Source: Halorhodospira halophila
GTDB lineage: Bacteria > Pseudomonadota > Gammaproteobacteria > Nitrococcales > Halorhodospiraceae
Reading direction: 5' to 3'
NCBI RefSeq assembly: GCF_016653405.1
Contig: NZ_NHSN01000016.1
Coordinates: 1 to 64,000 of the forward strand
Length of the DNA: 64,000 nt
Both the position numbers and the translations under genes were made by a program. Below, piece after piece: positions 19,659-27,454 of this stretch (positions within the stretch are counted from its first letter, which is position 1; the number at the start of each line of letters is the position of its first letter). The notes under the pieces are model-generated. The model had not been told where the DNA came from, searched no databases, and saw only the letters and a list, made by a program, of their open reading frames with translations.

Positions 19659-19754
19659 GCCTGGTTTCCTGAAGAAAGTTTCGGTAGGACCGGCGCTTGC
19701 GCGGGTTCCGGCGCTAAACTACAAGCCCGGCGGGCGCCCCGCAAGCGCCGGCGG

Positions 19755-20876
19755 TCAGCCCTCGGGGGTGACGTACTCCACCACCTCCATGCCGAAGCCG
19801 GAGAGCGCGTGCATGCGACGCGGGGCGCTGAGCACGCGCATGCGGCGCACCCCGAGATCGGTGAGGATCTGCGCGCCGATGCCGTAGGTGCGCAGATCCA
19901 GTGGCACGCCGCCGCTCTCCTCGCTGCAGCCGCCGCCCTGGTAGCAGCGCATGTGCTCGAGGATGTCGTCGTTGGCGTCGGCATTGCGCAGCACCACCAC
20001 CACGCCCGACTCGGCTTCGGCCACCTGGCGCAACGCCGAACGCAGCGGCCAGCCGCAGCGCGGCCCGGTGGCACCGAGCAGGTCGGCCAGCGGGTTCTCC
20101 AGGTGCACGCGCACCAACGCCGGGGTCTCCTCATCCACCTGCCCGGCGACCAGGGCGAAGTGGAGCGCGCCGCTGACATTGTCCTGGTAGGTGTGCATGC
20201 GGAAGGTGCCGTACTCGGTGGGCAGCTCGCAGGCGCCGACGTGCTCTACCGAGCGCTCGTTGCGCACCCGGTAGGCGATGAGATCGGCCACGGTGCCGAT
20301 CTTCAGCCCATGGGTCCGGGCGAACGCCATGAGGTCGTCGCGCCGCGCCATGGTGCCGTCCTCGTTGAGGATCTCGACGATCACCGCCGCTGGGGCAAAA
20401 CCGGCGAGTCGGGCCAGGTCGCAGCCGGCCTCGGTATGCCCGGCGCGGGTGAGCACGCCGCCGGGCTGGGCCATCAGCGGGAAGATGTGCCCGGGCTGGA
20501 CCAGGTCCTCGGGGCGCGCACCCGGCGCCACCGCCGCCTGCACGGTTCGCGCCCGGTCGGCGGCCGAGATGCCGGTGGTCACACCCTCCGCCGCCTCGAT
20601 GGAGACGGTAAAATTGGTGGTGTTCTTCTCATCGTTGTTATGGACCATCAGCGGCAGACGCAGCTGCTCGCAGCGCTCGCGGGTCAAAGTCAGGCAGATC
20701 AGGCCCCGGCCGTAGCGGGCCATGAAGTTGATGTCCTCGGGCCGGATGAGGCTCGCCGGCATCACCAGGTCGCCTTCGTTCTCCCGGTCCTCGTCGTCGA
20801 GGATGACCGCCATGCGCCCCTGGCGCAGGTCCTCGATGATCTCCTCGATACTGTTGAACTGCACCGTCTCGCTCAT
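19755..20876 (-). CDS. ribBX: 3,4-dihydroxy-2-butanone 4-phosphate synthase fused to a degenerate GTP cyclohydrolase II domain (RibBX type)
   Basis: The N-terminal half (about residues 1-205) is a complete DHBP synthase: DDEDRENEGDLV, the acidic metal loop, and GHTEAGCDLARLAG. It makes the four-carbon unit for lumazine. The C-terminal half (about 206-370) has the GTP cyclohydrolase II fold but not its zinc site: the usual HSECLTGD is HLENPLAD, and the RCDC pair is reduced to PRCG. That half is therefore probably not catalytic, as in the proteobacterial RibBX variant. Start ATG 20876 has GATGAGGGC upstream; longer starts at 20888 and 20918 overlap ribE. A separate ribA must exist elsewhere. 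Confidence 0.92.
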   Translation of the reverse strand: MSETVQFNSIEEIIEDLRQGRMAVILDDEDRENEGDLVMPASLIRPEDINFMARYGRGLICLTLTRERCEQLRLPLMVHNNDEKNTTNFTVSIEAAEGVTTGISAADRARTVQAAVAPGARPEDLVQPGHIFPLMAQPGGVLTRAGHTEAGCDLARLAGFAPAAVIVEILNEDGTMARRDDLMAFARTHGLKIGTVADLIAYRVRNERSVEHVGACELPTEYGTFRMHTYQDNVSGALHFALVAGQVDEETPALVRVHLENPLADLLGATGPRCGWPLRSALRQVAEAESGVVVVLRNADANDDILEHMRCYQGGGCSEESGGVPLDLRTYGIGAQILTDLGVRRMRVLSAPRRMHALSGFGMEVVEYVTPEG

Positions 20877-20880
20877 GCCC

Positions 20881-21549
20881 TCATCCATTCCCGAATCCGG
20901 CCTGTCGTAGCTGCTCAAGGGTCAGCCCACCGCCGCTGCCATCTCCTGTCCCGTCGCTTCCGGCGCTGAGCAGCCGCTCGACGTACCGCGCCACCAGGTC
21001 CACCTCGATGTTGACCGGATCGCCGGCGCGGCGTTCCCCCAGGTTGGTGGCGGCCAGGGTGTGCGGGATCAGGTTGACCTCGAAATCCCGCCCGGCAACG
21101 GTGTTGATGGTCAAGCTGACACCGGCCACGGCGATGGAGCCCTTGACGGCCACGTAGCGGGCGACCCCCTCCGGGACCCGGAAGCGCCAGCGCTCGGAGC
21201 CACCGGCCGGCGCCCGCTCGACGACCTCGCCGACCCCGTCGACGTGCCCGGTGACCAGGTGGCCGCCCAGCGGCGTGGTGGGGGTGACCGCGCGCTCCAG
21301 ATTCACCCGCGCACCGCTGCGCAGCCCGCCAAGGGTGGTGCAGCGCAGGGTCTCATCGGAGACGTCGGCACGGAACTGCCCATCCTCGATGCCAGTGGCG
21401 GTCAGGCAGACGCCGTCGACGGCGATGCTGTCGCCAACCCGACACTCGGCCAGCCCCAGGTCAGGGGCGTCGATGCGCAGAATCCGCCCGTCGCCGCTTT
21501 GCTCGATGGCGGCCACGCGGCCGCACGTCTCCACGATCCCGGTGAACAT
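20881..21549 (-). CDS. ribE: Riboflavin synthase alpha subunit
   Basis: Final step: dismutation of two lumazines to riboflavin. The 222-residue protein begins MFTGIVE and contains the two tandem lumazine-binding halves, each with a family motif (VDGVCLTAT in the first, VAGVSLTINTV in the second) and GHLVTGHVDG between them. A Gly/Ser-rich linker near residue 200 (SDGTGDGSGGG) precedes a short C-terminal helix, longer than usual. Four bases separate its stop from the next start. Confidence 0.96.
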   Translation of the reverse strand: MFTGIVETCGRVAAIEQSGDGRILRIDAPDLGLAECRVGDSIAVDGVCLTATGIEDGQFRADVSDETLRCTTLGGLRSGARVNLERAVTPTTPLGGHLVTGHVDGVGEVVERAPAGGSERWRFRVPEGVARYVAVKGSIAVAGVSLTINTVAGRDFEVNLIPHTLAATNLGERRAGDPVNIEVDLVARYVERLLSAGSDGTGDGSGGGLTLEQLRQAGFGNG

Positions 21550-21553
21550 CCCG

Positions 21554-22669
21554 TTAATCCAACCTCGCGGTGATGCGGATTTCCTCCCCCACCCGGCGCA
21601 CATCGCTGAACGCCAGCGGGCGGCGCTGGGCCATGGCGTCGATGCCGGGCAAAACCAGCAACGGCCGGGCCGCGTCGCCCATCAGGTGGGGGGCGGTGTA
21701 GACGATCAGCTCGTCGACCAGACCCGCCTGCACCCAGGCTCCGGCCAGGGTCGGCCCGGCCTCCACCCAGACCTCGTTGATCTCGCGATCGGCCAGGGCG
21801 TCGAGCACCGCACCCAGGTGGAGCCCTCCCTCCTGCAGAGGGATGGGCAGCAGCTCAGCCCCACAGCCGCGCAGCGCCCGCGCCCGGGCCTCGTTGACGT
21901 ACTCGGCATGACCGACGAGCACCGGCCCCGGCGCCCGGAACAGCGCTGCCTGCGGCGGCGTGGTCAGGCGCGGGTCGAGGACCACGCGCAGCGGCTGTCG
22001 CTCGGCCGGAACCGCCGGTTCGACGTCGCGGGCATCCAGACGGGGGTCGTCCGCCCGCACGGTCCCCACCCCGGTGAGGACCGCCGCGGCCTGCGCCCGG
22101 CCCCGGTGGACATCGCGGCGCGCCGCCGCTGAGGTGATCCAGCGGCTCTCGCCGGAGGCCATGGCTGTGCGCCCATCCAAACTCGCCGCCAGCTTGACGC
22201 GTACCCACGGGCGCCCACCGGCGATCCGGCGCAGAAACCCACGGTTGAGCGCCTCGGCATCGGTGGCCAGCACGCCCTCGGTGACCGCTACTCCGGCGGC
22301 CTCGAGCTGCGCGATGCCGCCGCCGGCGACCCGGGGATTGGGGTCGCGGTGGCCAACCACCACCCGGGCCACACCGGCTTCGATCAGGGCGCGGGCACAC
22401 GGAGGCGTGCGCCCGTAGTGGGCGCAGGGCTCCAGGGTGACATAGGCGGTGGCGCCGGCAGCCTCGCCGCCGGCCGCCTGCAGGGCCGCCGCCTCGGCGT
22501 GCGGCCCACCGGCCTGCTCATGGGCGGCCTCGGCCACCACCGCCCCGTCACGCACCAGCACGCAACCGACCCGCGGATTGGGGTGCGGCGGCGGGAACAC
22601 TGCGGCCGCTCGCCGGACGGCGCGGGCCATCCAGCGGGCATCGTCCCGGTGGCTCTCAGTCGTCGTCAC
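21554..22669 (-). CDS. ribD: Bifunctional riboflavin deaminase/reductase RibD
   Basis: Deaminates and then reduces the pyrimidine intermediate of riboflavin synthesis. The 371-residue protein has a deaminase domain with the zinc motifs PHAEAAAL and [17 protein letters not shown], and then the reductase domain ([15 protein letters not shown]). I chose GTG 22669, which places 13 residues before MARAVRRAA, similar to E. coli RibD. It overlaps nrdR by 14 nt and has GGAG upstream. The ATG at 22630 would leave no ribosome binding site. Confidence 0.94.
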   Translation of the reverse strand: MTTTESHRDDARWMARAVRRAAAVFPPPHPNPRVGCVLVRDGAVVAEAAHEQAGGPHAEAAALQAAGGEAAGATAYVTLEPCAHYGRTPPCARALIEAGVARVVVGHRDPNPRVAGGGIAQLEAAGVAVTEGVLATDAEALNRGFLRRIAGGRPWVRVKLAASLDGRTAMASGESRWITSAAARRDVHRGRAQAAAVLTGVGTVRADDPRLDARDVEPAVPAERQPLRVVLDPRLTTPPQAALFRAPGPVLVGHAEYVNEARARALRGCGAELLPIPLQEGGLHLGAVLDALADREINEVWVEAGPTLAGAWVQAGLVDELIVYTAPHLMGDAARPLLVLPGIDAMAQRRPLAFSDVRRVGEEIRITARLD

Positions 22670-23123
22670 GCCGGTGCTGCTCCAGGCCTTCGATGACCTC
22701 GCGGAAGGCGCCGACATCCTCGAAACGGCGGTAGACCGAGGCGAAGCGGACATAGGCGACCACGTCGAGCTCGCGCAGCTCTTCCATCACGTACTCGCCA
22801 ATGGTGCTGGCCCCCACCTCGCGGTCTCCGGCACCGGAGACCCGCTTGCAGACGCGGCGCACCGCCGCCTCGACGGCCTCAGTGGCCACCGGGCGCTTCT
22901 CCAGCGCCCGCCGGAAGCCAAGGCGCAGCTTGTCCTCGTCGAACGCCTCGCGCCGCCCGTCGGACTTCACCACCCGGGGGTAGACCAGTTCGGGGGCCTC
23001 GTGGGTGGTGAAGCGCTCGCCGCAGGACGGGCACTGGCGCCGCCGCCGCACCTGCTCCCCCTCACCGACCAGGCGGGAGTCGACCACGCGGGTGTCGGTG
23101 TTCTGGCAGTAGGGGCAGCGCAT
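22656..23123 (-). CDS. nrdR: Transcriptional repressor NrdR
   Basis: Zinc-ribbon and ATP-cone regulator of ribonucleotide reductase genes. The 155-residue protein has the zinc ribbon MRCPYCQ with CPSC, the basic stretch between, and the ATP-cone ([16 protein letters not shown]). Size and sequence match the family closely. It sits between glyA and ribD, as in many gammaproteobacteria. Confidence 0.97.
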   Translation of the reverse strand: MRCPYCQNTDTRVVDSRLVGEGEQVRRRRQCPSCGERFTTHEAPELVYPRVVKSDGRREAFDEDKLRLGFRRALEKRPVATEAVEAAVRRVCKRVSGAGDREVGASTIGEYVMEELRELDVVAYVRFASVYRRFEDVGAFREVIEGLEQHRRDDD

Positions 23124-23146
23124 GGGCGGTCAGCCGTCGTCCGGCA

Positions 23147-24397
23147 TCAGCCGTAGACCGGGAACTCGCGACAGATCTGCTGCACCTCGCCGCGCACGCG
23201 CTCGACCACCGACTCGTCGCCCATGTTGTCGAGGACGTCGCAGATCCAGTCGGCCAGGCGCGTGGCCTCGGCCTCCTTGAAGCCGCGGGTGGTGATCGCC
23301 GGCGTGCCGATGCGCAGGCCGCTGGTGACGAACGGCGACTGCGGGTCGTTGGGGACGGTGTTCTTGTTCACCGTGATGTTGGCCCGTCCCAGCGCGGCGT
23401 CCGCATCCTTGCCGGTGAGGTTCTTGGGGGTCAGATCCATCAGGAAGAGGTGGTTGTCGGTGCCGCCGGAGACGACGTTGTAGCCGCGCTCGATGACGCG
23501 CTGGGCCATGGCGCGGGCGTTGGCCACCACCTGCTCCTGGTACTGCTTAAACTCGGGCTCGAGGGCCTCCTTGAAGGCCACGGCCTTGCCGGCGATGGCG
23601 TGCATCAGCGGGCCGCCCTGAGTCCCCGGGAAGACCAGCGACTGGAACTTCTTCTCGAGATCCGGGTTGGAGCGGGCGAGGATGATGCCGCCGCGGGGAC
23701 CGCGCAGGGTCTTGTGGGTGGTGGAGGTGACCGCGTCGGCATAGGGGATCGGGCTGGGGTAGACCCCGGCAGCGACCAGGCCGGCGATGTGCGCCATATC
23801 CACGACCAGGTAGGCGCCCACGGAGTCGGCAATCTCGCGCATGCGCGCCCAATCGACCACCTGGGAGTAGGCGGAGAAGCCACCGATGACCATCTTCGGC
23901 TGGTGCTCGGTAGCCAGGCGCTGGATCTCGTCGTAGTCGATCTGGCCGTCGTCGTTGATGCCGTACTGGACGGCATTGAACAGCTTGCCCGAGAAGTTGA
24001 CCTTGGCACCGTGGGTCAGGTGGCCGCCGTGATCGAGGCTCATGCCCAGGATGGTGTCGCCGGGCTTGAGCAGGGCATGGAAGACAGCAGCATTGGCCTG
24101 GGAGCCCGAGTGGGGCTGGACGTTGGCGTAGTCGGCGCCGAAGAGCTGCTTGGCACGGTCGATGGCGAGCTGCTCGGCTACGTCGACGTGTTCACAGCCG
24201 CCGTAGTAGCGCTTGCCGGGGTAGCCTTCGGCATACTTGTTCGTCAGCACGCTGCCCTGCGCTTCCATCACGCGGGGACTGGCGTAGTTCTCGGAGGCGA
24301 TCAGCTCGATGTGATCCTCTTGGCGCTGGCGCTCGTCCTCGATAGCGGCTGCCAGCTCCGGGTCGTAACCCGCGATGGTCATGTCTCGGGAGAACAT
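23147..24397 (-). CDS. glyA: Serine hydroxymethyltransferase
   Basis: PLP enzyme interconverting serine and glycine and charging tetrahydrofolate with a one-carbon unit. The 416-residue protein has the PLP lysine in [13 protein letters not shown] and the segments [11 protein letters not shown] and YPGKRYYGG. The ATG at 24397 has AAGGAG six bases upstream; the open frame further out to 25003 runs through a structured repeat and is not coding. It may head the nrdR-rib block, 23 bp from nrdR. Confidence 0.97.
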   Translation of the reverse strand: MFSRDMTIAGYDPELAAAIEDERQRQEDHIELIASENYASPRVMEAQGSVLTNKYAEGYPGKRYYGGCEHVDVAEQLAIDRAKQLFGADYANVQPHSGSQANAAVFHALLKPGDTILGMSLDHGGHLTHGAKVNFSGKLFNAVQYGINDDGQIDYDEIQRLATEHQPKMVIGGFSAYSQVVDWARMREIADSVGAYLVVDMAHIAGLVAAGVYPSPIPYADAVTSTTHKTLRGPRGGIILARSNPDLEKKFQSLVFPGTQGGPLMHAIAGKAVAFKEALEPEFKQYQEQVVANARAMAQRVIERGYNVVSGGTDNHLFLMDLTPKNLTGKDADAALGRANITVNKNTVPNDPQSPFVTSGLRIGTPAITTRGFKEAEATRLADWICDVLDNMGDESVVERVRGEVQQICREFPVYG

Positions 24398-24442
24398 ATC
24401 GACTCCTTGCTCGGCTTGGGATCCGGCATTGCACAATCCGCC

Positions 24443-24472
24443 AGTATAACCGAAATTCCTCCCGGGTCCGAA
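24443..24472 (-). promoter_or_regulatory. Possible glyA promoter
   Basis: A near-consensus -10, TATACT, lies on the minus strand at 24448-24443, about 45 bp before the glyA start. An 18-bp spacer leads back to a weak -35 (TTCGGA, 24472-24467). The leader contains GGATTGTGCAATGCC, a short imperfect dyad. I see no glycine riboswitch. Confidence 0.4.
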
Positions 24473-24576
24473 TCGCGCGCCGGTCGCCTTATGCATCAGG
24501 GCGATAGCGCCGCGGATGGAGGCTCGGCGGGGAACGCGCCCTTGGGCCCGGCCCCTCCAGCCACGCGCCCGCCGAA

Positions 24577-24826
24577 GCCCCGGTCGGCGGAGGCGCCCCC
24601 GGCTTGCCGGATCATTGCGGACGCGCCGAGCAGCACAGCCCCGGCGGGGGATCAGCGCGAAGCTTTGCCGGTTCGCGCTGATCAGCGAGGTTCTGTCTGA
24701 GCGGCGCGCCAGCGCCGCGAGTTTAGCGAGCGGCCCCGCCGGGGTGAGCAACACAGGGAACCCCGCCGATAGGCGGGGCGCGTTCGCCGATCCGGCAAGC
24801 CGGGGGGCGCCTCCGCCGACCGGGGC
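24577..24826 (+). repeat. Structured interspersed repeat, copy 1 (long inverted arms around a conserved multi-hairpin core)
   Basis: Most of the 546-bp gap between glyA and the next gene is this element. Arms 24577-24613 and 24789-24826 are reverse complements over 37 nt with a single extra G in the right arm. Inside are: an 11-bp helix (24639-24649 with 24734-24744, CCCCGGCGGGG and its complement); an 11-bp hairpin (24651-24661 with 24672-24682, loop 10); a 7-bp hairpin (24701-24707 with 24712-24718); and a 7-bp hairpin (24761-24767 with 24772-24778, loop GATA). The direct repeat AGCAGCACAG / AGCAACACAG (24629, 24747) flanks the central helix. A second copy lies at 41131-41354 in the same orientation. 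No protein is encoded. Nothing else is recognised in 24473-24576 or 24827-24905. Confidence 0.85.
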
Positions 24827-24905
24827 ATCGGGCTGGGCGTACCGGCCAGGTCGCGCGCGTTTCCCACCCCGCCTCCACGCGCCGTCCACTGTAGCGGATC
24901 GACCC

Positions 24906-24936
24906 TTGGAGCCCGCCGCAGCGATCTTCCTATACT
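24906..24936 (+). promoter_or_regulatory. Possible promoter of the hemolysin III-like gene
   Basis: TTGGAG at 24906-24911 and TATACT at 24931-24936 are separated by 19 bp, slightly long. The -10 ends only seven bases before the ATG at 24944, so transcription would start at or next to the start codon, giving a leaderless or nearly leaderless mRNA. No clear Shine-Dalgarno precedes the ATG. Confidence 0.4.
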
Positions 24937-24943
24937 GTGGGGT

Positions 24944-25621
24944 ATGAGCCTCAGCGCCCGAACCTACAGCCGCGCCGAACAGGCCGCCGACCGAATCCTG
25001 CACTGGGTGGCCATCGCCGCCGCCCTGGCCGGAGCGGCCGTTCTGGTCACCCTGGCCATCCAGCGTGGCGACCCGACCCTGATCGGCAGCGTCACCCTCT
25101 ACGGGCTGGCGCTGGTCGCCCTGTTTCTAGCCTCGGCGCTGTGCAACCACGACCTCACCGACCACCACTCGACGCGCGCCGAACGGCTGCGCCGCCTGGA
25201 TCACGCGACGATCTTCTTTATGATCGCCGCGACCTACACCCCGTTCACCGTCAACGCCCTCGAGCCACCCCACGGCTGGGCGCTGCTGGCCTTCGTGTGG
25301 GCGGTCGCGCTGATCGGCATCGGCGCCAAGCTCCTGCTGCCCCGGCCGCCGGGCCGGGCGTTCTCGGTGGTCCTGTGCCTGACCCTAGGCTGGTCGGTGG
25401 TGGTCGTCCTCGATCCGCTGGTGGCGGCACTGTCCACGGCCGGGCTAATCCTGCTGGTACTCGGCGGCGTCCTGTACAGCGCCGGGGTACTGCTCTACCT
25501 CTGGCACCGCCTGCCCTACCACCACGTCGCCTGGCACGGGATGGTCCTCGCCGCCGCCAGCTGTCACTATGCAGCCGTTCTGGCGGGCGTAGTCCTGGCG
25601 CCGGAACCGACCCAGCTCTGA
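24944..25621 (+). CDS. Hemolysin III / TrhA family (PAQR) membrane protein
   Basis: Seven-span inner-membrane protein of the PAQR superfamily, whose bacterial members are implicated in membrane-energy or lipid homeostasis; the name hemolysin is historical. The 225-residue protein starts with the family [14 protein letters not shown] and has the conserved [18 protein letters not shown] and, near the end, [16 protein letters not shown] with the metal-type histidines. The N-terminal [12 protein letters not shown] replaces the more usual SxLYH pattern. It is divergent from glyA across a structured repeat. Confidence 0.88.
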   Translation: MSLSARTYSRAEQAADRILHWVAIAAALAGAAVLVTLAIQRGDPTLIGSVTLYGLALVALFLASALCNHDLTDHHSTRAERLRRLDHATIFFMIAATYTPFTVNALEPPHGWALLAFVWAVALIGIGAKLLLPRPPGRAFSVVLCLTLGWSVVVVLDPLVAALSTAGLILLVLGGVLYSAGVLLYLWHRLPYHHVAWHGMVLAAASCHYAAVLAGVVLAPEPTQL

Positions 25622-25652
25622 TCCCTCCGGGGCACCTGCGTAACGGGCCGAC

Positions 25653-26717
25653 ATGACCGATCTACTGCTCTTCGCCGCCGGGCTGGCCGGCGTCATTGCC
25701 GGTGCCGAGCTGCTCGTCCGCGGCGCCAGCCAGTTGGCCCGGCGGCTGGGCCTCGCTCCGCTGGTCATCGGACTGACCGTGGTCGCCTTCGGCACCAGCG
25801 CCCCGGAACTGGCCATCACCCTGCGGGCCGCCTTCACCGACCACGCCGCCGATCTGGCACTGGGCAACGTCGTCGGCAGCAACATCGCCAACATCCTGCT
25901 GGTGCTCGGACTGGCGGCGCTGATCGCGCCGATCGTCGTCGCGCGGCGGCTGATCCGCATCCACGTGCCAGTGATGCTGGCCGCCTCGCTGCTCACCTTG
26001 CTCCTCGCCCGGGACGGGACGCTGGCCGGTTTGGACGGCGTGATCCTGCTCACCGGGTTGGCCGGCTATCTGGCCCTGACCCTGGCCCGGGACCGGGGCC
26101 AAATCGCGGCCGAGGCCGAACCGAGCGCTCCAGCACGCCTCCCCGGGGCCCTGCTGCGACTGGTGATAGGCATCCCGTTGCTGGCCGTGGGCGCCTTCCT
26201 GCTGGTGGACGCGGCGGCGGCGCTGGCCGCGGCACTGGGGATCAGCGATCTGGTCATCGGCCTGACCCTGGTGGCAGTGGGCACGTCACTGCCGGAGATC
26301 GCCACCACGGTCAGCGCCTACCGGCTCGGCGACCGCCAGATGGCGGTCGGCAACCTGGTCGGCAGCAATATCTTCAACCTCCTGGCCGTCCTCGGCCTGG
26401 CCGCTCTGGCCGCGCCTGGCGGGGTGACGGTGAACGCCGCCGCCCTCGCCTTCGACCTGCCGGTGATGCTCGCCGTCGCCTTCGCCTGCCTGCCCGTTTT
26501 CTTCACCGGGCACACCGTCGCCCGCTGGGAGGGGGCGCTGTTCCTTGGGTATTACGCCGCCTACTGCGCCTTCCTGTTCCTGGCCGCGGCGCAGCACCAG
26601 GCCCTGGGCCCCTTCAGCGCCGTGATGCTCGGTTTCGTGGTGCCCCTGACGCTGATCACGCTGGCCGTGGGCGTCACGCGGCAGCTGCGCGACTACCGCC
26701 GCGGGTTGTATAGTTGA
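25653..26717 (+). CDS. Calcium/sodium antiporter, CaCA family (YrbG-like)
   Basis: Inner-membrane cation exchanger of about ten spans. The two alpha-repeats with acidic ion-binding residues are clear in the 354-residue protein: GTSAPELAIT and GNVVGSNIANI in the first half, GTSLPEIATT and GNLVGSNIFNL in the second. The ion pair (Na+/Ca2+ against K+ or H+) cannot be fixed from sequence. It follows the hemolysin III-like gene by 31 bp on the same strand. Confidence 0.92.
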   Translation: MTDLLLFAAGLAGVIAGAELLVRGASQLARRLGLAPLVIGLTVVAFGTSAPELAITLRAAFTDHAADLALGNVVGSNIANILLVLGLAALIAPIVVARRLIRIHVPVMLAASLLTLLLARDGTLAGLDGVILLTGLAGYLALTLARDRGQIAAEAEPSAPARLPGALLRLVIGIPLLAVGAFLLVDAAAALAAALGISDLVIGLTLVAVGTSLPEIATTVSAYRLGDRQMAVGNLVGSNIFNLLAVLGLAALAAPGGVTVNAAALAFDLPVMLAVAFACLPVFFTGHTVARWEGALFLGYYAAYCAFLFLAAAQHQALGPFSAVMLGFVVPLTLITLAVGVTRQLRDYRRGLYS

Positions 26718-26750
26718 CGTGACACCCGAACCCTCTGGGAGTAGCCGACG

Positions 26751-27296
26751 ATGAGCCGCCACTTCGACGCCGCCGCCGGCCTATGCGAGCAGCCAGAGCC
26801 GGAGACCGACGGTTTCAAGCTCAACCACACCATGCTGCGCATCAAGGATCCGCAGCGCTCCCTGGACTTCTACACCCGGGTACTGGGTATGCGCCTGGTG
26901 CGCCGCCTGGACTTCGAGGAGATGCGCTTTACGCTCTACTTCCTCGCCTTCCTGGACGACCGCCAGGCTGCCGAGGTCCCCAGCGAGGATGGTCCGCGCA
27001 CCACCTGGAACTTCGGCCGCGAGGGGGTGCTGGAGCTGACCCACAACTGGGGCGACGAGAGCGACCCGGAGGTGGCCTTCCACGACGGCAACACCGAGCC
27101 CGAGGGCTTCGGCCATATCGCCATCACCGTCCCCGACGTCTACAGCGCCTGCGAGCGCTTCGAGGCGCTGCAGGTAGACTTCGTCAAGCGCCCTCAGGAG
27201 GGCCGGATGCAGGGCATCGCCTTCATTCGCGATCCGGACGGCTACTGGATCGAGGTGGTGCAGCCCGATCTGCTGGAACGCCAGGGGCTGGGCTGA
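26751..27296 (+). CDS. gloA: Lactoylglutathione lyase (glyoxalase I)
   Basis: Converts the methylglyoxal-glutathione hemithioacetal to S-lactoylglutathione. The 181-residue protein has the four metal ligands: His in LNHTMLRI, Glu in LELTHN, His in GFGHIAI and Glu in YWIEVVQ. The 20-residue N-terminal extension and the overall length resemble the longer (eukaryote/Pseudomonas type, often zinc-dependent) class. ATG with GGGAGTAGC upstream. Confidence 0.95.
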   Translation: MSRHFDAAAGLCEQPEPETDGFKLNHTMLRIKDPQRSLDFYTRVLGMRLVRRLDFEEMRFTLYFLAFLDDRQAAEVPSEDGPRTTWNFGREGVLELTHNWGDESDPEVAFHDGNTEPEGFGHIAITVPDVYSACERFEALQVDFVKRPQEGRMQGIAFIRDPDGYWIEVVQPDLLERQGLG

Positions 27297-27298
27297 TC

Positions 27299-27451
27299 AT
27301 GCCCGGCCTTTTGATGCTGCTCGGGATGGCGGTGCTGATCGTCGCCGGCATCGCCGTGCGCGAGCGCACCGAGGTGATCAGCAACACCGCGTTCATCCTC
27401 GCGGCGGTGCTGCTGATCCTGGCCATCCTCGCCTTTACGCGGACGATCTGA
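27299..27451 (+). CDS. Small two-span membrane protein, unknown function
   Basis: A 50-residue open frame starts two bases after the gloA stop (TGATCATG) and encodes two hydrophobic helices (about 3-20 and 28-45) joined by a charged turn (VRERTEV). Coupling to gloA, the clean hydrophobic pattern and the intact stop suggest it is real. The ribosome binding site (AGGGG, rather far) is weak. I do not recognise the family. Confidence 0.5.
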   Translation: MPGLLMLLGMAVLIVAGIAVRERTEVISNTAFILAAVLLILAILAFTRTI

Positions 27452-27454
27452 GCT

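Noticed and set aside
19659-19754. FMN riboswitch before ribH, or upstream of ribBX and ribD
   Set aside because: The rib genes are almost contiguous, and the only gap lacks the conserved RFN-type stems and sequence blocks.
24398-25003. N-terminal extension of glyA through 24398-25003
   Set aside because: It runs through the structured repeat; the SHMT N-terminus and a strong ribosome binding site are at 24397.
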